64,000 bases of DNA from Diaprepes abbreviatus. Lineage: Eukaryota; Arthropoda; Insecta; Coleoptera; Curculionidae. Each line of letters begins with the position of its first letter. Within the stretch, counting starts at the first letter, position 1. Made by a program: the position numbers and the translations under genes. This document shows, piece after piece, positions 47,283-58,579 of the stretch. The notes under the pieces are model-generated. The model was not told where the DNA came from. It was given only the letters and a program-made list of their open reading frames with translations, and did not search any database. Location of the stretch: assembly GCA_034092305.1 (NCBI GenBank), contig JASJET010000122.1, positions 22,634,501 to 22,698,500 of the forward strand. Reading direction: 5' to 3'.

Positions 47283-49078
47283 GATTTTTGGTTGCATTTT
47301 TGTATAGGCCAATGTAAGCCAACGTCGTCGCATCGCTTGAAAATTTTCGAGTTAAATAACATGTAGTAGGCTGATGCAACTTTTAAAATTCTTTATCATG
47401 TGAACATTTCTCAGCAGTGACATATACGAATGAATATATTTTGGTTAAATGGAAAGACCTAAACATGTTAACCTCTGAAGAAGTGGTATATTTCCATATT
47501 AAATTGGTTTACGTTTTTTAATTCGACAATATATATTTGAAGTTTTTTAATGTTTAAAATAATAATAATTTTCCAACAAATTTTTCGTAACATTTTTAAC
47601 ATAAATTTAAATCAATATTCTTATATCTTGTCAATCGTCTCTTTATGAACCTTTTTAAGAAACCTATCTTCAAAAACAAACAGTTTCACAAAAATCAGAA
47701 ACAGCAAAAAAAAATAACATAAAAGTTGCTTTTTAGTCATTTATAAATGATACCAGATTTAATAAATAAATTTTATATATTAAGGTAGCAAAAAATGTTT
47801 TACTTCTTCTAGGACGTCAAAAATAATTTAAAAAAATACATAATTAACTCAAAATTATCAAAGATGTTGTACAAAAGGATATAAGAAAAAATTGTTATTA
47901 ATTTTTTTCTTTTATAAAATAGTATTTTCCAACATTTTCTGTACTTAAGAAAGCATTTAAATTCGCGATTTAAAAAAAATTAAAAATGTTTACAGAACAA
48001 CACGCAGAAAATATAATCACAAATATATTATTGTGTTCTTGTACATATGAGGAATTGTTACTGTTAAATTGAGCTTTAAACATTGTTTGTTGCTTTACTG
48101 AAATGAAATTAAATGACTTAACTTATTTATTGCGATCACTGACCTACCCAACAGAATTTGTAACATGTGCAAAAATGCAGTAATTTTAAAAGATAATGTT
48201 GCTAAATGAAAAGAAAGCGTACTTAGTATTTATTATAAACAAAGAATGGAATGAAATTTGTTTTGCTTACTTGTTTTTTTGTGTCCGGAAATAAAAAAAG
48301 TTCGCTGAATGGAGAGCAACAGGTGTATCTCAATAGAAGACACTAAAGTGATAAAGTTAAGGAAAAACAAAAACAGCAATAAACACAAAAATCACTGAAA
48401 AGTAAAAATGTCACTATTTTACGATCGGCAACTGATTAAAAAAAAAGACTTCGCGTTGTTTGTATCCCGATCAGCTTAAACCAATTACTGATTTTCAGAG
48501 GATGCTGTTGCGTTCACTGCCAGTGGAGATACTTTGTCGGTGTTATTATAGTACTTCTGATAGTCTTACGTATAGCCCCCACCCTGCTGCTCTTGGTAAT
48601 TACTCCAAATAATTATAACTTTTGCTAATTGCCGACATGTCGATCGAACTCACATACCGGGAAAATTATGTGTTTTCAGGAAAAATGGAAAATTATTAAA
48701 TCGCAGCGAGTTCATAAAATCGTGAAAAGCTTTATTATTACCAGCATGATAGGTCGGTCTTTTTTTTTATTTAATTGATATTTGTCATAGTTAATGGGAT
48801 GTTTTTAATATACGCGGGGAAAGTCCGAAATATTAGGGGAGAATAGTCCAAAATTATCCCTGCTAGAGCAACTATCCCTTCTTATAATTTTTAATATTTA
48901 TGCTTGAATCTCGTTTATTTATTTCCGAATTTCAGCGAAATCTTTAACTTCAAGTTTATCATTGCTAAAAATCGGATCGCAACTAAATGTAACAAAATTA
49001 TTTTAAACATATTTTGGTAAACAAAACTATTACATATGATCGGTTCGTGGTCCATATATCTTATATCAAAATATGTAT
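47281..49078. other. Mostly unassigned; possible exon-like piece at 48485-48602
   Basis: AT-rich except for the strip listed next. No other coding signal. Confidence 0.4.
48485..48602 (-). pseudogene. Exon-like C-terminal coding piece, unknown protein
   Basis: On the minus strand the frame reads NYQEQQGGGYT, one TAA (plus 48566-48568), then DYQKYYNNTDKVSPLAVNAT and ASSENQ before a TAA at 48485-48487. The Gln/Gly/Tyr-rich composition, the higher GC and the tidy terminal stop look more like the tail of a real host protein than like the surrounding sequence. The internal stop suggests a processed pseudogene, an unspliced junction or chance. I do not recognise the family. Confidence 0.3.
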
Positions 49079-49591
49079 GGGGTGTCCCATTTTCGACACT
49101 TTTAAGGGGTATTGTAGTTATTAGGCGTCAAATTTGTCATGGTTCTTTTAGTTTTTACCTACAGGGTGATTTTGAAAATTATCGTTTTTTAGACACATCT
49201 CGTATTTCCGTTATGCGTTAATTTATCAAAAAGGTAAAATCTGATTTTTATAGAGCTTTTACCTTGAGTTCAGTGGCGTAGTCAGTTTGTTTCTAGAAAG
49301 TTTAGTTTTTGAGATATTAACCAAACTTATGATTTTTTAAATAGGACATTCTGTATGTTATATTAGATATTGATTAAGTATAATTTAGGCTTTTCAAAAA
49401 TATATAATGTGTTTATTTTATTTTGAAAAACAAGGTCAAAACTCGATATTTTCAATACTTTACTTCATTTGTAACAGTAGGCCAGGCCAAATATTAAATT
49501 TTGACAATAATAATTATACCAAAGATCATACACTTTAAAAGTAAATTTTAACGTTTTTCTATATTTTTAATTGTAAATACTTAATTATTTT

Positions 49592-50344
49592 GATTTACAA
49601 GCCAAAGGGCTTCGCACTTCCTCCAGGGATTATTCACTCATACCAGGCATACAAAGACACCAAAAGTATGAAGCTCCGTGGGAACCCTTTCCATTTTATC
49701 GGGTCCTAGGTGACGTTGTCTGCTGTATTTCCTACGAACTTTCGGACGGTTCGCGCGGTTGCTAGGAGAACTGCTTGCTGCATCGGCTTATACAGATGCT
49801 CACTAAGGCCCAGTCCCTTGATGTTCTGCAGGAGTTCTTATTATTATAAGATTTACAAGCCAAACGGCTTCGCACTCCCTCCAGAGATTATTCACTCATA
49901 CCAGATATACAAAGACACCAAAAGTATGAAGCTCTGTGGGGACCCTTTCCATGTTATCGGGTCCTAGATGGCGTGGTCTTCTCCACTTCCTACAAACTTT
50001 CGGACGGTTCTCACGGTTGCAAGGAGAACCGCTTTCTGAATCGGTTTATACAGATGCTCACTAAGGCCCAGTCCCTTGATGTTCTGTAGGAGTTCTTATT
50101 ATTATAAGATTTACAAGCCAAACGGCTTCGCACTCCCTCCAGAGATTATTCACTCATACCAGATATACAAAGACACCAAAAGTATGAAGCTCTGTGGGGA
50201 CCCTTTCCATGTTATCGGGTCCTAGATGGCGTGGTCTTCTCCACTTCCTACAAACTTTCGGACGGTTCTCGCGGTTGCAAGGAGAACCGCTTTCTGAATC
50301 GGTTTATACAGATGCTCACTAAGGCCCAGTCCCTTGATGTTCTG
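49592..50344 (-). repeat. Three tandem 258-bp units made from a non-LTR 3' end
   Basis: Units start at 49592, 49850 and 50108 with GATTTACAAGCCAAA, a spacing of exactly 258 bp. Each holds, on the minus strand, the last roughly 44 codons of the ORF (from LLQNIKGLGLSEHLYKPIQK), the stop, the 3' UTR and a TTATAATAATAA tail. The unit at 50108 is joined to the longer ORF at 50222-50735. Units 2 and 3 are nearly identical and unit 1 is more diverged. The shared internal breakpoint argues for tandem duplication of the 3' end, not separate insertions. Confidence 0.9.
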
Positions 50345-50735
50345 CAGGAGGTTCTTTGGTATCACTCCAGTTGTTGACAGTACTATAGGAATCGTGTGGA
50401 CGCTGTTCATTGCCCACTGTCTGCGGATTTGCACCTCCAGATCTCTGTATTTGGCGATCTTTTCGTTGTATTTTGACCTTAGGTTGTTGTTGTTCGGTAC
50501 AGCGATGTCGATTAGTGTAGTTCGCCTGGAAATTTTATCTGTTAGTATAATGTCTGGCCTATTATGAGCAACTGTTTGATCTGTTAGGACCGTTCGATCC
50601 CAGTGTAACTTGAACTCGTTGTTTTCAAGAATAGGCTCTGGATTATATTTGTAGTAAGGCAACTTTCCTACCTGCAATAGTTTTAACTTATCTGCTAACT
50701 CTTGGTGGAGTATCTTAGTGGCTGAATCGTGTCTT
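50222..50735 (-). pseudogene. C-terminal restriction-like endonuclease domain of a non-LTR polyprotein
   Basis: The frame is open from the truncation point at about 50735 (KHDSATKILHQELADKLKLL) through ATG 50677 and 151 further codons to a stop at 50222. Numbered from that ATG, NRPDIILTDK has Pro41-Asp42 and the LIDIAVP strand has Asp57, giving PD-x14-D, the core spacing of the PD-(D/E)XK-like nuclease at the C-terminus of some early-branching non-LTR elements. The tail reads IPIVLSTTGVIPKNLLQNIK then PIQKAVLLATARTVRKFVGS. In a complete element this domain nicks the target to prime reverse transcription. The remnant is open but lacks the reverse transcriptase. Confidence 0.75.
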
Positions 50736-50989
50736 TAAAACACTTAATTATTCTTACATTGTTTATTTTAAACAACACTGTCATTATAAAACCAGAATAT
50801 TGAAATTTGATTGCAAAGAAACAAGAACAACATTACTTCATAAAACTAAAGTAACAAAAACAAAGAGAAACACTAGAACTAAAAACAACCAAGAGTTTTT
50901 TTAAGATGGTTACCAAAATGGCAATTTTCTCAAATGCAATATCAGCACAGTTTTGTTATTCTTCTAATGGCATTTAAAAGAATTATAGG

Positions 50990-51790
50990 TCTATTTTGGA
51001 AGGCCAAAGCAATTTGGCTTACGATGTTTCGCTATAGATTCATGTCGTATCTTATACACTTGATTTTGCGTAAAACTCCACAAAAAAAATCCTAAACGGA
51101 AACATAGGGAGATCGTGGAGACCATCTCACTGGCTCATCGCTACCTATCCATCTTTAGGGAAACTTATTGTCCAGAAACGGCCTTAACGGCCGAAAGTTG
51201 TGGCTCGAGGCACCGTCTTGTTGAAGAGATAAATCGAGTTCAAGCAATTCTGGAATAATTTTCTCAATGATGTCTAAGTATCTACGTGCTGTAAAACTCC
51301 CTTCATACATCCTGTAGGCTATGCATCGGCACAAAATAAAACATGAGATATCAACCCCGAAGCGCCCTTGTTGTGCCCTTTCGAAAACTAAAAATTCCCG
51401 CACTTGAAAAATAACATTGGTCAGACTAGATGACAAATCTGCCAAAAGATTCGTTGGTGCGGATTTGTTCTAAATACCATTACCAAAACGTTACTCGACT
51501 CTCATCATCTCCGGGGTGTAAATGTTGCACTGTTTTAAATTTATATGGAGGGTATTTATACTTTTTGAAAATTCTTTCAGCGTCAGATTTTGCTATACCA
51601 ACTTCGTCCTCTACTTTTCTACAAGATGATGAAGTTGTTGCTGCTGCGTAAAATAACATATTTGTCTCTTTTCTCTCCTTGTCTTCTTTGACGTATATTT
51701 TGGGATGCGGCTGAATAAAAGATCCATGTTCAACTAGATTTCTTTTTAAACGAGCAAATGTGTCTGGAAAGGATTGCCTTCTTTCTGCAT
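50990..51790 (-). pseudogene. Mariner-like transposase of long-TIR element, copy 2
   Basis: The minus strand reads FARLKRNLVEHGSFIQP, then KSDAERIFKKYKY, and a DNA-binding part better preserved than in copy 1. The first catalytic Asp survives in SDQCYFSSAG (Glu changed to Gln next to it), followed by FSKGHNKGA-like decay. The 96-codon frame at 51155-51445 gives GSFTARRYLDIIEKIIPELL and LSLQQDGASSHNF, retaining the second catalytic Asp that copy 1 lost. The last catalytic block is decayed near 51100, where PYVSV and a stop replace PDLSPLD. Stops and frameshifts make it inactive. Confidence 0.75.
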
Positions 51791-52308
51791 ACTTACATGA
51801 ACAAAAAAGATCGCTAGATATGAGAAGTTATCCTAATGATAACGCTTTAAATACATTACCTATTAAAATATAATGGAGAAGCTTCCTGGGGAGTTTCATG
51901 GCTTTATATAAAATATACTAACATAGCATACTTCTCATAATTATCATAAACGGCCATTGTAAATGAAAAATAAATAAAAAGTAAAACAAAAACACCTACG
52001 TAACAAAAATAGTCCATAAATAATAACAATCTGACAAAACTGTGTAGTTTTCTTATAAATTGGCTACGGCCTACTGTTACAAGTCAAGAAAATTATTGAA
52101 AATTTCGAATTTTGACCATATTTTTCAAAATAAAGTAAACACATTATATATTTTTGAAAAGCTTAAATTATACTGACCCATGAAAAATTTGACACCAGAA
52201 TTTTTCGTTTCGTTAAAAAGCAGGACCCTAAAGTGAAAACCCCATAACTCTATCTTTGACAATAACTCCAATACCCCTAAAAGTGTAGAAAATAGGACAT
52301 CCCGTTCA

Positions 52309-52829
52309 GGGTTACTGCGGAATCTTTCCAGACCGACTATGGCTGATTTTTTGCATACCCTCTATTTTGCGATGGTAGAATACTAATTTGATTTTTTTGT
52401 CTGTATGTAATGTTTCTGATTTTCTTTTTAACTTTTACTTATTAATTTTATTTAAAATTTACAATTTGGCATTTACATTAAATCATTTTTGAACATTCTG
52501 AGCTATAGCGTAATTTGTTTAAAACTGTATACCACATTTTAGAGGAAAACAACAAAATCAATTCAAAAAAGGAAAGGTAAACAATCTTCTGCCACAAGAA
52601 ATATTCAAGTTACCGGATAAAGTTACACTTGTTCTAGTGCAGTATATAAGTTATACTTTTACTCTTTTAATCCAAAAATCGCCTCTTAAATTACGCCCAG
52701 AATGGTTTTTCAAAAGGGATCGATAAAAACAAAATGCCGCTAACATCACAAAAGTGAGGCATTTGGTTGAAATTGTAAAGTACTGATTATACCTGGAGAA
52801 ATTTAACAGTATTATTAATGCAATTTTTC
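52309..52829. other. No gene seen
   Basis: AT-rich sequence between the mariner copy 2 end and the degraded non-LTR relic. Confidence 0.5.
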
Positions 52830-53440
52830 TTATGGGTCCGTCCTGAACCAGGAGGTACTGCGGCCATTATAGGTCTAGTGTGCTTACTCTTATATTTACA
52901 ATCACTTTGTTAACTTAGCTTCCTGAAACAATTTGTACAAGTGAGCTCAGGAATGAGTATATATCTCGTTCGATTCCAAGTTTGATATATTTTCTGATTT
53001 AATGGCTCGTAATCACATATGATGTGCTTTACCGTCTTCTCGACCTGACCACATAGCCTGCAGCTGAGATCTCCCTTGTAAAGATTCATTGTATGCAGGT
53101 AAATTTTAACGACTCTATGTCCCGTCATTATACCTGTGATTACCCTTTGTTGAATCTGCTCATTTGGAGTGGTCTTCTTGCTAATTTCAAGTCAGGATTC
53201 CCTATAAAAACCGTGCTACCCTGCAATCTTTCTCTAAGTGTCCAGTGATTTTTGTGCTCTTTTTTCAACCATTGTTTGACGGTTCAAGAGCCAGTTTTAG
53301 ACAAATATATTGAGTTGATACCCATTTTAGCATAACTCGATTATCCTTTGCTAGACTTATTATTTCGTTTGATATTCCTAAACCAGTCTAGATGATACCT
53401 TTTGCCCCTTTTTCAGCATTACTGACAGTATTAATTTAGC
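52830..53440 (-). pseudogene. Degraded relative of the RNase H non-LTR element
   Basis: Aligns by eye with 37940-38620. The 3' UTR phrase GGGTCCGTCCTGAACCAGGA corresponds to GGGTCCGTCCTAAAGCCGGA. The knuckle reads LYKGDLSCRLCGQVEKTVKH then IICDYEPL, with the last Cys lost, and GHRVVKIYLHTMN matches upstream. RNase H traces (ending in a SDSQ-like remnant) run to about 53440 with several stops and deletions. It is on the minus strand and older than the 38-kb copy. The 5' boundary is uncertain and there is no poly(A). Confidence 0.8.
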
Positions 53441-55049
53441 CGTTGACTGTGCGTTTCTCCCCAAAAAAATGGCAACGAATAGATAAGAATTTTGAGACGG
53501 TTAAACGCAGAGAAAAAACAATAAAAAAATTAAAACCAAAACTAATCTTAGAATAACTTTTAGATTTCCCAATATCGATCCCGGAAGAGAATGTTGCACC
53601 TCCCTGTGGTCTCTACTAAAATAGAACCTAATGAAATGGTGGCAGAACCATAATATATTATCAGAAAGTACTGTTGACTGAGGTGGAGAAAATGTAGTTT
53701 GGTAAAACTTTAACAAAATTTAAGAAATATTATGTCAGTACCTCTTTCATAATACCATTATCAGCTGTTTCGCATTTCATGCTACAGTACTGAAATAAAT
53801 AAGTTTTATTACAAAATACGTTAACGTGACAATGCCGTATTGCAAAACAAGTGTTTCTTTCGAAATGAAAAGATAAGAGCAAATAAGCTTTTCTTAGTTT
53901 GTATTGAAAATTTAATATATATGACAATTTTGTTAAAAAAATTATTAAATATTGTGTCATGTTTGTAAGTTTCCTTGAAAATTTTAAAGGTAAAGATTAA
54001 GACATTCGACTTACTTATATGTGTAAAAGTGAAAATTTTTTTAAACTCTGCAGGACCGCCAAAAAAACCTCCACTTCGTGTCGTACGATCCAAAAATAGG
54101 AAATATGTAAAAAATCAGCTAAAACTTCATTTAGAAATGTATTTGCATTAGTTTTCTAAATATGAAATCTGGGAAGAAAATTTTAACCTTATCATTTTTT
54201 TTCTATGTAAAGTTTTCAAATGTTTCGTCACAATTTTTCCAGAACGAGTTGATATTTCCTTGGAAACCATGTTTTAAAAGAAATACCTAATCTAACTACA
54301 AATAATAAAATATGTAAACCATTACTGACTTAAGTATTTAGAAACGGTACAGGCTTTAAATTTCGGATAAATACAGCAAATAAAAACAACGTTCGGATTA
54401 AAATTTTTTATACAAGAAAACGTGTACATGACGTATATCACTTTAAATCTGCTTTCAAAATAAATATATCAATAACGTATCCATGACGGTGCTTAATATA
54501 CGTAAACCTAAAAACACTTTTTAATAGCTGTAAACAAAATTGCTTACTAAGGATGAAAAATTGAAATTGTTTTTAATCATGGCAAAACCAGAATAAACAG
54601 TTTTTAGAATAATTAAATAAGTATACTAAATTTTTTAATCGTAGATTAATAATTGATTGATTCGTATTGATTAACAATACATACTTTTATTATTCCCTAA
54701 TGTTTTAGTAAAATATGGTTAACATATTTTATTTGTATTAAAAGTTATTAAATCTTTGTCCAGGACCAATTCATAAATTTATATTTTGTAAACTGAAAAC
54801 AGTTTTTCTTATATTACTGTTGGAGTAGAAATAAAACTTAACTGAAGATACAATCAAGTCAAATATATTTAAAAAATGTCAGTTTCACTAAGTTGTGGTT
54901 AATTTTTTTTCAGAATGAAATGCTGCGCTGGTTATAATTTTGAAAATTCCTTTACTCGTATATTTTTTGTTAATAACATTTTTTTGAATGTATGTAATGA
55001 TTTTGTAATTTTTATCAAATTTGCAGTCTGTGACATTTTATAAGTAACA
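53441..55049. other. No gene seen; one dispersed repeat strip
   Basis: AT-rich. The strip at 54020-54110 is the inverse partner of 46170-46260. The frames near 53500-54090 contain no recognisable domain. Confidence 0.45.
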
Positions 55050-55220
55050 CAATTTTTAATCGATTTCAAAAAATGAAGTTCCCAAGTCGACTGCTAAGTC
55101 ATTCAGTAACTACTGCAATTAGTTCGGTAAAATTGAAGATGGCGCTTATAATATGACGAACAAAGAAATTAATATTTTCGGATTCTAAATACGAAGTAGT
55201 TTCGCGATCGCAGATTTTTA
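55050..55220 (+). repeat. Head fragment of the AACCGACTTC repeat family, copy D (degraded)
   Basis: AATCGATTTCAAAAAATGAAGTTCCCAAGTCGACTG (split at 20) and AAGATGGCGCTTATAATATG correspond to the head of copies A-C (CCAAGATGGCGCTAACAATATGG). Only the first roughly 150 bp is present. A mariner-like relic begins directly after. Confidence 0.55.
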
Positions 55221-55227
55221 GAATTAC

Positions 55228-56240
55228 TATATATACAGTGTGTCCGAGATTAATGATGACAGTATTCCAGTCTCGCAAACTATGAGATAGAAAGACGGTT
55301 AAGTGAGAAAAATTTTAGGCAATTATGTCAGTAGGTTATTGGTGCTTCTGAATCCGTTCTGGATTGTTGCATTTTTAAGGTAACACAAAAAAGTAAAATC
55401 ATGCATTTTTTTAGATCGGCTATAACTTTTTTATTTCGTCTCCAAGAATTTTTGGCACCAAGCTTAACATTCTAAAATCAACTATTCATGATATTTTAAA
55501 AATTACTAAATACAATCCTTATAAACCAGCAATTGTACAAGGACTTCAAAAAGATAATTTTGAGAGGAGAGTCGCTTTTGTAATTGGTATGTTGGTATGT
55601 CTAGAAAATCTCGGCTTTTCCGATAAAGTTTTATGTACAGATGAAACACTTTTCAGTAACTGCTGAGGTTTTATTAAAAAGAATCAACATTACTGGGTTC
55701 TTGAAAACCCGCAATTAAACGAACCGCGAAGATTGCAAATATGACTTGGTTTTAATGTGTGGTGAGAAATGATCGGTAACAAATATCCTATTTACGTTTA
55801 AATGATTAGTATTTTTTGAAATGCTTTATTTATTTTCAAAGTGTCTTTATTAATATTGTAATAATTACGATTTATCTTTTTTTAATATTCTCCATTATTT
55901 TCAACAAATCATCTGATTGGTACATTTATTTATAACCAAACATTGACAAGCAAAATATATGTTTCAATGTTAAAAAATTAAGTTATTTTTGCAATTCGAG
56001 AGGTTCTCCCAAATGATCAGTTTGATAATGTGAGGGTTCAGCAAGTAGGGGCAAAAAGGTTACCCTGCATATAATTCCAGGGAAGTACAAATATTTTTAG
56101 CGAAGTCTTTTGGTAAAAAAATAATCTCCAACAGTTGTTCCGTGTGCTGGTCTGCTAGGTCTCCGGACTTAACACCTTTAGACTTTTATTTATGGGGATA
56201 TGTGAAAAATGAGATATATACGAATTGAGTACCTGAATAG
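55228..56240 (+). pseudogene. Mariner-like transposase relic (third family)
   Basis: A left-end-like ACAGTGTGTCCGAGATTAAT starts near 55231. The plus strand then reads KSTIHDILKITKYNPYKPAI, QGLQKDNFERRVAFVIGM, and GFSDKVLCTDETLFSNC with the first catalytic Asp. Stops interrupt the following KKNQHYWVLENPQLNEPRRL block. A break from about 55790 to 55980 is filled by unrelated AT-rich sequence. The second catalytic site is lost (QQVGA instead of QQDGA) near 56040. RSPDLTPLDFYLWGYVKNEI near 56158-56215 retains the final Asp. No right TIR was found. It differs from the three other mariner-type proteins here. Confidence 0.7.
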
Positions 56241-56382
56241 AAGTTATAAAAGTCGAACTTCATTATTAATAAACAAAATATCAAGGATAATAAAAATAAA
56301 TAAATATTTTTTTTTGAAAATGCCCTAAATAGAGGGCAAAACGTCAATTGTTGAATTTTTAATTATGTATAGAACCTAAACT

Positions 56383-56495
<113 letters not shown>

Positions 56496-56810
56496 TATGC
56501 GGATTTCACGGATTCCTCCGTGTGAGATGCAATAGCAGTGGATATATCCACATTATGCCGTTGTAGTGCTGAAATCACATTCAGCAAGCGTACAACTATA
56601 TGCAGCTCCGCGTATGAATGAAGTAAAATGCGAACAGTAAATGCAAACTTCTCTCCACCACACCCCTTCTGTGTTAGAGGTTGCACAGTTAGAACAAACT
56701 GCTAAGGAACACAATTCATCCCATTCCACCACCATCGAGATGATGGCCCACCAGTACCACCATACCGAGAAGAAAGTCAAAACTCACCCTCCCCGCCACA
56801 GTGATACGGC

Positions 56811-56856
56811 AGAGGTACATGTTTCGTCTCCACTAGACTCATCAGGGTACCGACAT
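56811..56856 (-). ncRNA. Hammerhead-like ribozyme core with minimal stem III
   Basis: On the minus strand, CTGATGA (56845-56839) is followed by stem II GUCU-AGUGG-AGAC and GAAAC (56825-56821), all core positions intact. Stem III would be AC/GU with a 2-nt AU loop; the hexamer ACAUGU is self-complementary, so two molecules could form a longer shared stem III. The flanks GGUACC and GUACC can pair but in a register that overlaps the expected cleavage site, so the stem I assignment is uncertain. The form fits the dimer-active hammerheads known from Penelope-like elements. Confidence 0.6.
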
Positions 56857-57287
56857 GCACCTGGCTGTGCAAAGGACAGATTGGAAGGAAGCATGCAAAC
56901 ACTGAACGCGGCTTCTCCGACCTCCCGCCGGATGGCGTATATATGTTTATGCGGATTTCACGGATTCCTCCGTGTGAGATGCAATAGCAGTGGATATATC
57001 CACATTATGCCGTTGTAGTGCTGAAATCACATTCAGCAAGCGTACAACTATATGCAGCTCCGCGTATGAATGAAGTAAAATGCGAACAGTAAATGCAAAC
57101 TTCTCTCCATCATATCCTTTCTGTGTTAGAGGCATAATGTGGATATATCCACTGCTATTGCATCTCAGACGGAAGAATCCGTGAAAGCCGCATAAACATG
57201 TATACGCCATCCGGCGGGAGGTCGGAGAAGCCTCGTTCAGTATTTGCATGCTTCCTTCCGATTTGTCCTTTGCACAGCCAGGTGCAT

Positions 57288-57329
57288 GTCGGTACCCTGA
57301 TGAGTCTAGTAGAGACAAAACACGTACCT
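57288..57329 (+). ncRNA. Mutated hammerhead-like core in the inverted unit
   Basis: CTGATGA (57297-57303) and stem II GTCT-AGTAG-AGAC are intact, but the conserved GAAAC is AAAAC at 57317-57321, losing the invariant G. Flanking GGTACC and ACGTACC are kept. Expected to be inactive. Confidence 0.5.
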
Positions 57330-57519
57330 CTGCCGTATCACTGTGGCGGGGAGGGTAAGTTTTGACTTTCTTCTCGGTATGGTGGTACAGGTGGGCCATC
57401 ATCTCGATGGTAGTGGAATAGGATAAATTGCGTTTTATAACAATTTATTCTAACTGTGCAACCTCTAACACAGAAAGGATATGATGGAGAGAAGTTTGCA
57501 TTTACTGTTCGCATTTTAC

Positions 57520-57522
<3 letters not shown>

Positions 57523-57588
<66 letters not shown>
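57523..57588. repeat. (TA)n microsatellite
   Basis: A TA run of about 65 bp on the other side of the tandem/inverted unit. Confidence 0.95.
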
Positions 57589-57592
<4 letters not shown>

Positions 57593-58579
57593 GTAATTTA
57601 AATTGGACAATGATAATATGAGTTTTGAAATTTCGTTGTTGATTTCACATTTAGTTGAGATCGCAAATGACGATTATAACATTATTTTTCACCTGTTGGC
57701 TATACTCCTTTATATGACACCTTCCTTTTGCGTAAAAATAACATTTATTTGCATGATTTGTTAATTTCCTCTATATCATGGAAACAGCAAACAGTCTAGA
57801 TTCTTTTTTCTTCCACATCCCAACAATACCTCCGTATTATAGGTGTTATTGCACAACCAAACACCGATTATAGCAAGTGTGAGGCACCCAAAGCTTATTT
57901 TCATTTATGACTTTTATATCAAAATACTGGAAATTTTTAGTCCTCATTACTGACGTGATTGGTGTTTTTTTATGAGAAAATGTTATTTTACGACAACGCA
58001 ATAGAATTTTTATGGGGACTAAATAAATTTACGTGACAAAGTAACTTTTTAAATAAGTTTATTCACATATTTGTAATCGGAAAGTTATGTTGTAAACGAT
58101 AAAGAAAACAAACAGTCAAGAGAGATCAATTTTGTCTACTAATGCCATTAATATAATATGGCAGAAGATAAGTTATTTGTAAATTTCTTTGTTTATTCTC
58201 TATTATGAGAGAAAAAAACAAATATATAGGAAATAAGACCTAACCGAGCAACTCCAATGTAAATTCTGCTATTTTCATCAAACTTTACCAAATTAGACAA
58301 TTTCATCAAAGAATCCTTTTGGTTGTTGCCTTATGAAACATTAAAGTTATTATTAGGAGCGTATCATAAATCATCAAAAACAAAAGCTCTAATGTCATTA
58401 TTAGATACTTACTGCCAACCCGTCGTTTTAGAGTTTGAGGCAAATGGCTCTTAATTTGCCTAGTTACAATTCTGTTTTATATCTGATTTACTTTTTTCAT
58501 TTTTTTCAAAAAAAAACCTTCAACAAAAGCGCTATACAAATATAATTACAATTTTTGAAGAAACTAGTTTATTTCTAGC
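57589..58579. other. No gene seen
   Basis: AT-rich sequence without recognisable features. Confidence 0.5.

Larger units (their letters stand above)
49590..50738 (-). mobile_element. 5'-truncated non-LTR retrotransposon inserted in mariner copy 2
   Basis: Bounded by a near-perfect 15-bp target-site duplication (AAATACTTAATTATT at 49575-49589 and AAACACTTAATTATT at 50739-50753, one mismatch). Mariner copy 1 contains a single copy of the target (AACACTCAATTATT in inverse orientation near 12105-12120). The element has no poly(A); its 3' end is the TAA-rich tail TTATAATAATAA. A restriction-like-endonuclease tail with a TAA-repeat end recalls the R4/Dong lineage, but that assignment is inference. 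Confidence 0.85.
49079..52308 (-). mobile_element. Mariner-like element with long TIRs, copy 2
   Basis: The left end GGGGTGTCCCATTTTCGACA (49079) and the right end near 52308 (AATAGGACATCCC) are inverse, with TIRs of about 420 bp (49079-49500 and about 52060-52308 plus an inner part). The transposase relic is on the minus strand. The element aligns with copy 1 at 10436-13964 in opposite orientation. A 1.15-kb non-LTR insertion splits the region between the right-hand transposase and the left TIR; copy 1 has the corresponding empty site at about 12107-12125. Without the insertion it is about 2.1 kb. Confidence 0.8.

Noticed and set aside
49592..50344. Regularly spaced repeats as a CRISPR or a host tandem gene
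   Set aside because: Units are a retroelement 3' end including stop and UTR.
56947..57402. 151-codon minus-strand ORF
   Set aside because: It crosses the junction between a direct and an inverted repeat unit and partly repeats itself in other frames. No domain is recognisable, and the conserved element here is the hammerhead, not a protein.
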